Shown in pieces: positions 58,353 to 64,000 of a stretch of DNA of 64,000 nucleotides (the first letter of the stretch is position 1; each line of letters starts with the position of its first letter). Under the pieces are notes generated by a model. It had not been told where the DNA came from, searched no databases, and worked only from the letters and a program-made list of their open reading frames with translations. The DNA is taken from the NCBI RefSeq assembly GCF_003236175.1, contig NZ_QKTW01000019.1, forward strand, positions 131,818 through 195,817, read 5' to 3'. This DNA comes from Taibaiella soli (GTDB lineage: Bacteria > Bacteroidota > Bacteroidia > Chitinophagales > Chitinophagaceae). The translations under genes and the position numbers were made by a program.

Positions 58353-60815
58353 CTACCGTAGCAATGTAACATTGCCTTGATAGTGCTCTTTTACGCCGTT
58401 GGCAAACAGCACGTCTATCAGATAGACATATACGCCTTCAGGCTGTTCTTTTTCGTTGAATTTACCATCCCAGCCACGTCCGTCGATGCTGGATGTTTCG
58501 AATATTTCTTGTCCCCAACGGTTATATATAACCAGACGGAACGATGTTACGCTACGTGACAGGAGCTGACGAGGGAAGAAGTAATCATTGGTACCGTCAT
58601 TATTCGGAGTGAATGAATTCGGGATATCAATGTAACAATCTTTCCGTACGTCAATACTATCTGATGTGCTACAACCATTCAGGGAAACGGTAGCAGAATA
58701 ATGCCCTGGCTGCGTTGCCGTAATATGCGTTGTTGTTTCACCGGTATTCCATAACCAGGTAGCAGCAGGATCAACAGCATTCATTCGATCGTAAAGTACA
58801 AGTGGCGCTGCATTCGGACACATTACTGTATCTGGGCCGAGATAAATACGAGGGAAAGGTTTGATCGTAACATCTTTGGTAATGGATGTATCCGGACAAA
58901 TTCTATAGAATGCGGTCAGTTTTACTGTGTATGTTCTTGCAGAGTCATACGCATGGTTTGCAGGATTAGCATTTGGCGTAACGGTGCCATCGCCGAAATC
59001 CCAACGTAAACCGGTATTACCGATTGTCAGCATATCAGGAATGAAAGTAATTCCCTGACCGATACACAGTGCAGAATCACTCGTTGTAAAATTTACGTAC
59101 GGAATAGAATCTACTACAATTGTGCGGTAAGCCGTATCCTGACAAGGAACAAAATCAGTCACATAAAGCGCTACGTTGTAAACACCCGCATGCTGATAAT
59201 AGTGCTGTGTAGTCAGATTGGTATCTGCCGGGCTGCCATCTCCGAAATCCCAGGCCTGATGAGGACCTGTAGCAATGGATGTGCTGGTAAATGTAATCGC
59301 CTGGCTCTGCTGACAGATAGAGTCTTTACTTGTAGTAAATGAAGCGATCAGCGGGTGACGGATATCGATTGATTTAGTTTCCGTATCTGCACATACCAGA
59401 TTGCTTGCTATGAGTGTCACATTGTAAACGGCCTGCGTTGTATAAACATGTGATGGATTAGCCACTGTATCCTGAGCACCGTCACCGAATGACCATACAT
59501 ATTTGTAAGAAGGACCACCACCGTTAGACTGGTTGGTAAATACTAAACTATCAGAAGTACAACCATAATGAATCACATAGTCAAATACAGCATTGAGCGG
59601 CGGATCTACCAGCGTTACCGGACCCATTGCATTTGAAACACAAATGCCACGTTTCACTTTAATGTCATTATAGACACCCGCTGTAAGGTTATTGATCGTG
59701 ATGATGCCCTGTGCATTTGAAGTAAGTGTATAAGGCGTAACTGCAGTACCGTTTTTAGTGTACATAACAGTGTGCGGCGTATTTGCAGCCAGACCGTATA
59801 CGTGGATGTAACCATCGTTATTACCACAGTAAGTCGGGTTTACAAAATTTATAGAGTCAATGTTCGGACCAATACCACCAGGGCCGGTAGCACCTACTGT
59901 TACAGTTACGGTATCTCTCATCGTATCAGAACAGCTTGTTACTAATGCGATGTAAGTAGTAGTAGTTGCCGGACTTACAACCACAGTATCACCTGTACCT
60001 ACAAGGGTACCCGCTAAAGTGTACCAGTTAATTGGCGCATTACCATTAGGAACCGGAGCGTATGCAATTGACGACACGGTGTAAGTGGCCGCACCACTAG
60101 ACATTGTAGTCGGCGTAAACTGATTAGAACTGTGGAATGCAGTCCATGTACCCGGATAGTTTCTGCCCGGAACCGGAACTGCATCAGAACCTGTGGCGTT
60201 TTGAACGCCTTCTATACCTGCACCACTGTTCCATCCGGTACAAAGCGGTTTATTACCGAGGTGAATATCTATTTTATTGCTTGTCTCGTGTAAAATAATC
60301 TGAAAAGAAGTACGCACGGTGGTACAGGAATACATCGGCGCATCACAGAAAGAAAGTACAAACTCTCTGTTTGGCGCAGTACCAACAGTACAATAATCCA
60401 GCGTACCTGGCGCTACACCCGGCGGCGTTGGATAGATATCTGCATAGTGTCCCATGATACAGTTGTACACATCACTGTTACCCGGAATACCCTGGGAAAT
60501 TACCCATGCCGAAGGCTGGTTGGCGCGGGCTGTATCGAAACTGATGTAGCCGTTAGAGGAGAACGTACATTTTGTGTAGGAGTTCCCGTAGAAGTTAAAA
60601 GAGAAACCAATCGGTATGACGCCTGTAAAATAGTCATCCGACAAAGACACCGGTATACCGTTACGCCCCGTAAGCTTCGCGCGCAATGTCGCCGAAGTCC
60701 CCGGGCATATCAATGTATCTGGTGTGGTAATAACCACCTGCGCTTCCGCAATCGTAAAGGAAAGCAAACATAATAGTGATAGTAAGATTCTAGGTATGTA
60801 ACCTTTTCTATTCAT
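58353..60815 (-). CDS. PKD-domain surface protein with T9SS type B tail
   Basis: An 820-residue secreted protein with a signal peptide (about 1-25, ending AEAQ). Residues about 30-300 are a beta-rich domain (FSFNFYGNSYTKCTFSSNGYISF and a GTLDYCTVGTAPNREFVLSF part) seen in many Bacteroidota surface proteins. About 410-670 hold three PKD domains (YVWSFGDGAQDTVANPSHVY, DFGDGSPADTNLTTQHYY, RWDFGDGTVTPNANPANHAY). The C-terminus is a gliding-motility-type (CHU_C, type B) sorting domain (IPNSFTPNNDGTNDYFFP ... YNRWGQEIFET ... WDGKFN ... GVYVYLI). Probably an adhesin. Confidence 0.9.
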   Translation of the reverse strand: MNRKGYIPRILLSLLCLLSFTIAEAQVVITTPDTLICPGTSATLRAKLTGRNGIPVSLSDDYFTGVIPIGFSFNFYGNSYTKCTFSSNGYISFDTARANQPSAWVISQGIPGNSDVYNCIMGHYADIYPTPPGVAPGTLDYCTVGTAPNREFVLSFCDAPMYSCTTVRTSFQIILHETSNKIDIHLGNKPLCTGWNSGAGIEGVQNATGSDAVPVPGRNYPGTWTAFHSSNQFTPTTMSSGAATYTVSSIAYAPVPNGNAPINWYTLAGTLVGTGDTVVVSPATTTTYIALVTSCSDTMRDTVTVTVGATGPGGIGPNIDSINFVNPTYCGNNDGYIHVYGLAANTPHTVMYTKNGTAVTPYTLTSNAQGIITINNLTAGVYNDIKVKRGICVSNAMGPVTLVDPPLNAVFDYVIHYGCTSDSLVFTNQSNGGGPSYKYVWSFGDGAQDTVANPSHVYTTQAVYNVTLIASNLVCADTETKSIDIRHPLIASFTTSKDSICQQSQAITFTSTSIATGPHQAWDFGDGSPADTNLTTQHYYQHAGVYNVALYVTDFVPCQDTAYRTIVVDSIPYVNFTTSDSALCIGQGITFIPDMLTIGNTGLRWDFGDGTVTPNANPANHAYDSARTYTVKLTAFYRICPDTSITKDVTIKPFPRIYLGPDTVMCPNAAPLVLYDRMNAVDPAATWLWNTGETTTHITATQPGHYSATVSLNGCSTSDSIDVRKDCYIDIPNSFTPNNDGTNDYFFPRQLLSRSVTSFRLVIYNRWGQEIFETSSIDGRGWDGKFNEKEQPEGVYVYLIDVLFANGVKEHYQGNVTLLR

Positions 60816-60999
60816 AAGAAAGAAATTAACTGATTAAACAATATCCTTTCAGCCTCTTGGTCGACAAAAAATCGTTTTTTATCGCGAACAGAGTATATAG
60901 ACAGGTAAAAATTATATAATAGTTGGCTGACAGTTAAATCTAAGTTAATTACTTTCCTCAATAGTTGTAGTCGGTACTCCCCATTTTTTATTAATTAAT

Positions 61000-63030
61000 T
61001 CATTTCATAGCCTCCCGCTCCTTCTGTAACCTGAATAGCTCATCTCTGAGACGTGCAGCCTCCATAAAGTCCATATCCTTAGCCGCTTTCTCCATATTTT
61101 TCTTGGTTTGAACGATCAGTTTATCCAGTTGCGCGATGGTTTTGTATTCCCCCGGCCCTTCAGCTGCATTGGCCGTAAGTTCCTCATGGACAGCATATTT
61201 ATGGTGGTCATCATATCCTTTAATATCCAGAACCGAAGTTTGCTTAAATATTTGCTCTTTTGACTTGCGTACAGTCTGCGGAGTAATATTATGCTCTGTA
61301 TTATATTGTACCTGCTTTTCGCGGCGGCGGTTTGTTTCATCGATCGTGCGCTGCATGCTGTCAGTTATTTTATCCGCATAAAAGATTACCAGCCCTTCCG
61401 CATTACGGGCCGCGCGGCCAGCCATCTGTGTCAGCGATCGTTCATCACGAAGGAAACCTTCTTTATCGGCATCAAGAATAGCCATTAAGGAAACTTCCGG
61501 CAGATCGAGCCCTTCCCTGAGGAGGTTTACCCCCACCAACACATCAATCACACCGAGTCGGAGATCGCGGAGAATTTCCACGCGTTCCAGTGTATCGACC
61601 TCAGAGTGAATGTATTTTGATTTTACATTGATGCGTTTCAGGTATTTATCCATTTCCTCTGCCATGCGCTTGGTCAGCGTCGTCACCAAAACACGGTCTC
61701 CTTTCAGCACCCTTTTATCGATTTCTTCCAGCAAATCATCAATCTGGTTAATACTCGGACGAATTTCAATTGGCGGATCCAATAAACCTGTTGGGCGAAC
61801 GATCTGCTCAACCACTACACCACCCGTTTGCTCCAATTCATATTTACCCGGCGTGGCGCTCACGAATACCGCTTGATTTACCAGTTGTTCAAATTCATGA
61901 AAATTGAGCGGACGGTTATCTAATGCAGAAGGCAAACGGAAACCATATTCTACGAGGTTCAGCTTACGCGAACGGTCGCCGCCATACATACCACTGATCT
62001 GCGGAATCGTTACGTGGCTTTCATCTACCACCAACAAGAAATCATCCGGGAAATAATCAAGTAAGCAGAACGGACGTGTGCCGGGCCTGCGGCGATCCAG
62101 GAAGCGGGAATAGTTTTCAATACCGCTACAGAAGCCCAGTTCGCGGATCATTTCCAGATCATAGTTTACGCGCTCTTTAATACGCTGCGCTTCCAGCGGC
62201 TTACCGATACTTTTAAAATAATCGACCTGCGCATTCATCTCATCCTGGATTTCGTGCAGGATCTGTATCATCTGATCTTTCGGCGCCAGATAAAGGTTAG
62301 CAGGAAAGATCGCCGCATTGCCCATTTTACCTATACGCTTGCCTGACTCGATTTCGAAGCTTTCGATCTCTTCAATTTCATCTCCGAAGAAAGTAATACG
62401 ATAACCATAATCTACATAAGGCAGGTTAATGTCTACCGTATCGCCCTGCACACGGAAACTACCTCTGGTAAATTCCAGCTGACTGCGGGTGTACAATGAA
62501 TTCACCAACTTGTGCAGGAATTGATTACGACCTACAGAATCGCCCTGATTAATACGGATAATACCATTGGCATATTCGGTCGGGTTACCCATACCATATA
62601 TACAAGACACCGAAGCAACCACTATAATGTCCCGGCGGCCGCTCAGCAAGCTGGACGTTGCCCGCAGACGTAGCTTTTCCAGTTCATCGTTAATGGAAAG
62701 GTCTTTTTCGATGTATGTATCGGAAGTAGGCATATACGCTTCCGGCTGATAATAATCGTAGTAGGAAACGAAATATTCTACTGCATTGTTTGGAAAGAAT
62801 TGGCGGAATTCGCCATAGAGCTGTGCCACCAGCGTTTTGTTGTGCGTGAGTACAAGCGTCGGCTTTTTCACCTCCTGTATCACATTTGCCATTGTAAACG
62901 TCTTTCCCGACCCTGTTACCCCCAGTAATGTCTGAAACTGTTCTTCTTCATTAATTCCCTTCACCAACTGACGTATTGCTTCCGGCTGATCACCCGCCGG
63001 AGCATACGGACGTTCTATGTTAAAGCTCAT
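61000..63030 (-). CDS. uvrB: excinuclease ABC subunit B
   Basis: DNA damage recognition helicase of nucleotide excision repair. The 676-residue protein shows Walker A GVTGSGKTFTMANVIQ near residue 38, the beta-hairpin region YYDYYQPEAYMPTSDTYIEKD, the Walker B-like VVDESHVTIPQ, helicase motifs LREGLDLPEVSLMAILDADKEG and QMAGRAARN, and the C-terminal UVR motif KKNMEKAAKDMDFMEAARLRDEL that binds UvrC. Length and motifs are normal. Its upstream spacer contains the 22-bp palindrome array and the 93-bp repeats, which is odd for a housekeeping gene. Confidence 0.98.
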   Translation of the reverse strand: MSFNIERPYAPAGDQPEAIRQLVKGINEEEQFQTLLGVTGSGKTFTMANVIQEVKKPTLVLTHNKTLVAQLYGEFRQFFPNNAVEYFVSYYDYYQPEAYMPTSDTYIEKDLSINDELEKLRLRATSSLLSGRRDIIVVASVSCIYGMGNPTEYANGIIRINQGDSVGRNQFLHKLVNSLYTRSQLEFTRGSFRVQGDTVDINLPYVDYGYRITFFGDEIEEIESFEIESGKRIGKMGNAAIFPANLYLAPKDQMIQILHEIQDEMNAQVDYFKSIGKPLEAQRIKERVNYDLEMIRELGFCSGIENYSRFLDRRRPGTRPFCLLDYFPDDFLLVVDESHVTIPQISGMYGGDRSRKLNLVEYGFRLPSALDNRPLNFHEFEQLVNQAVFVSATPGKYELEQTGGVVVEQIVRPTGLLDPPIEIRPSINQIDDLLEEIDKRVLKGDRVLVTTLTKRMAEEMDKYLKRINVKSKYIHSEVDTLERVEILRDLRLGVIDVLVGVNLLREGLDLPEVSLMAILDADKEGFLRDERSLTQMAGRAARNAEGLVIFYADKITDSMQRTIDETNRRREKQVQYNTEHNITPQTVRKSKEQIFKQTSVLDIKGYDDHHKYAVHEELTANAAEGPGEYKTIAQLDKLIVQTKKNMEKAAKDMDFMEAARLRDELFRLQKEREAMK

Positions 63031-63059
63031 ATAAACGAATTTCGGCTTTTTTTGTCATT

Positions 63060-63107
63060 CCTCGCGCAAGGGCGGTTTCGTCAAAAGTGAAACGTCAAAC
63101 GTCAAAA
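63060..63107. repeat. GTGAAACGTCAAACGTCAA words
   Basis: Between uvrB and the palindrome array. Same family as at 1561, 12414 and 20327; a reversed copy lies at 63455-63484. Confidence 0.5.
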
Positions 63108-63156
63108 TACAGCGCATACACCGGTCGCATAAAACACTGCCCGGCGCGAGTTCTTC

Positions 63157-63240
63157 AACTAGTACGTACTAGTCATAGAAATAGTACGTATTAGTTGGGC
63201 AAATAGTACGTACTAGTTGAGGAAATAGTACGTACTATTT
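63157..63240. repeat. four 22-bp iterated palindromes
   Basis: Four units, starting at 63157, 63179, 63201 and 63223, with exactly 22-bp steps. Each holds the palindrome TAGTACGTACTA (the second unit has TATTA at the right side). The first and last expand to ACTAGTACGTACTAGT (16 bp) and AAATAGTACGTACTATTT (18 bp), both perfect. The linkers CATAG, TGGGC and TGAGG differ. It lies about 130-210 bp upstream of the uvrB start. Confidence 0.85.
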
Positions 63241-63246
63241 TTCAGT

Positions 63247-63432
63247 GCTGTTCGAGATGTTAGCGTCAGCGCATCTCGAACGACTGATGATAAGGATCTC
63301 TGATCCGTTTTTTTGAATAAAGACCAGGATTGAAAATCCGCTGTTCGAGATGTTAGCATCAGCGCATCTCGAACGACTGATGACGAGGATCTCTGATCCG
63401 TTTTTTTGAATAAAGACCAGGATTGAAAATCC
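63247..63432. repeat. 93-bp tandem duplication with hairpins
   Basis: Units 63247-63339 and 63340-63432, equal at about 90 of 93 positions. Each contains GTTCGAGATG / CATCTCGAAC (10-bp stem, 12-base loop), GGATC-TCT-GATCC and GGATT-GAA-AATCC, and a run of seven T. The unit length is a multiple of three, so open frames cross it, but they have no protein-like character. The whole gap 63031-63482 has no gene. Confidence 0.85.
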
Positions 63433-63482
63433 CACGTTAGCCGAACGGCAATAAGTTTTGACATTTCACGTTTGCCGTTTCA

Positions 63483-64000
63483 CTAACCTAGCACCCAGCA
63501 ACTATAGTGATTCAAATAGTGATTAATGAAAATAACTTTCTTAATCGAGGAGGGTTTTTCACCTGCGATCAGTAATTGATCCGGAACAATATTCTTTTGC
63601 ACCATCTCCGTAATGAACGCCAGGCCCAGCGCGCTGCTGGTTCCGAACTCACCCGTCTGATGTTTATAGGCAGCAATTGGTTGTTTGGAAAAATACTGTT
63701 GCTGTAACTCGTTGTACAAGCCCGTGTGTTCATCACCACTTTTACCAAAAACAACCAGATCAGCATTTACGTTTTCAAAACCCAGCGCGGCAAATTGTTC
63801 CAATGCCTGCTCTATATTTTTAGCTTTAAATAAATGCAGCTGTTCCACTTTCAGTGCATTTGCCGAAGGCTTTAAACTCACCGTCATAAACGCTGCACCT
63901 TCGCCCGCAACAGTTCCATTTAAAGACTGCTGCAATAAATACTCTGGTTTTACACTTTCAGTAGTATAAACACCTGCACGCTGCATCAGCGTTTCACTGG
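63483..64000 (-). CDS. degenerate beta-ketoacyl synthase-like protein (3' part)
   Basis: The gene runs off the window end; the frame stays open to 64000, reading SETLMQRAGVYTTE at its entry. The visible C-terminal 170 residues follow the thiolase fold of KS domains: GTVAGEGAAFMTVSL, ADLVVFGKSGDEHTGLYNEL, then AAYKHQTGEFGTSSALGLAFI, where the usual catalytic His of TGH is replaced by TGE, and FINHYLNHYSCWVLG where most enzymes have a GGHN-type motif. This pattern fits a chain-length-factor or initiation-like KS, as found in Bacteroidota aryl polyene/flexirubin clusters, but the N-terminal cysteine region is outside the window. Confidence 0.7.
   Translation of the reverse strand, partial: SETLMQRAGVYTTESVKPEYLLQQSLNGTVAGEGAAFMTVSLKPSANALKVEQLHLFKAKNIEQALEQFAALGFENVNADLVVFGKSGDEHTGLYNELQQQYFSKQPIAAYKHQTGEFGTSSALGLAFITEMVQKNIVPDQLLIAGEKPSSIKKVIFINHYLNHYSCWVLG

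Noticed and set aside
63157-63240. CRISPR array
   Set aside because: Repeats are 17 bp with 5-bp linkers and a 22-bp step, far too short for repeats plus spacers, and no cas genes are present.
63213-63464. Open frame of 83 residues across the 93-bp repeats
   Set aside because: The repeat length is a multiple of three, which keeps any frame open. The peptide shows no fold-like pattern, and the DNA is dominated by hairpins.
1-64000. tRNA or rRNA genes
   Set aside because: I looked for T-loop words (GGTTCGAATCC-like) and rRNA-like blocks in the spacers and found none with matching acceptor stems.

Overview
The window looks like the chromosome of a Bacteroidota bacterium, most likely from the Chitinophagales. 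The evidence is: seven secreted proteins with type IX secretion (T9SS) sorting domains; promoters with the Bacteroidota -7 element TAnnTTTG; menaquinone made by the futalosine route; a TonB-receptor-like barrel; Bat-type VWA/DUF58 genes; and two ECF sigma factor cassettes. I see no rRNA, tRNA, CRISPR array, transposase or phage gene. The assignment to a lineage is inference from these features.

Layout. 1-6.8 kb: a PRiA4-like protein, miaA, a small Cys/Lys repeat peptide, a minus-strand membrane lipid unit (CPBP protease, cdsA, psd) and dxs. 7-10.4 kb: an ECF sigma factor, its probable anti-sigma factor, a secreted protein and a phytase-like esterase with a T9SS tail. 10.6-16.6 kb: a GH15 hydrolase facing a fused trehalose-phosphate synthase/phosphatase, a ferredoxin reductase-like flavoprotein and a small secreted protein. 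16.8-24.1 kb: kbl, a sugar nucleotidyltransferase, a nitronate monooxygenase-like protein, a lactone-oxidase-like flavoprotein, a Bor-like lipoprotein, a DinB protein and a DUF2461 protein. 24.2-32.6 kb: an outer membrane receptor, a metallophosphoesterase, a subtilisin-like protease and a delta-60 repeat protein. 33.2-42.2 kb: three tandem paralogues of about 950 residues, each with twelve NHL repeats, immunoglobulin-like modules and a T9SS tail. 42.4-52.1 kb: folE and a PTPS/QueD enzyme, mqnB and mqnD, a short bat operon, a DegT-type aminotransferase, a lipoprotein and an amidohydrolase that could be the missing futalosine-pathway deaminase. 52.1-64 kb: an RluB-like pseudouridine synthase with a very long charged N-terminus, a second ECF sigma/anti-sigma unit with a barrel protein, an EamA transporter, a papain-like protease, a large PKD/T9SS-B protein, uvrB and the end of a degenerate beta-ketoacyl synthase.

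The genes form small local systems: CDP-diacylglycerol and phosphatidylethanolamine synthesis, trehalose synthesis and probable breakdown, menaquinone synthesis, and two envelope-stress-like sigma cassettes. The rest is mostly cell-surface material.

The most unusual DNA is outside the genes. One intergenic region (32.88-33.08 kb) carries nine GGTT motifs at 22-bp spacing. A second (63.16-63.24 kb, upstream of uvrB) carries four palindromes at exactly 22-bp spacing, followed by a 93-bp hairpin-rich unit in two tandem copies. Most other spacers are filled by several families of dispersed palindromes and word-like repeats. The three NHL genes show a tract of recent gene conversion.
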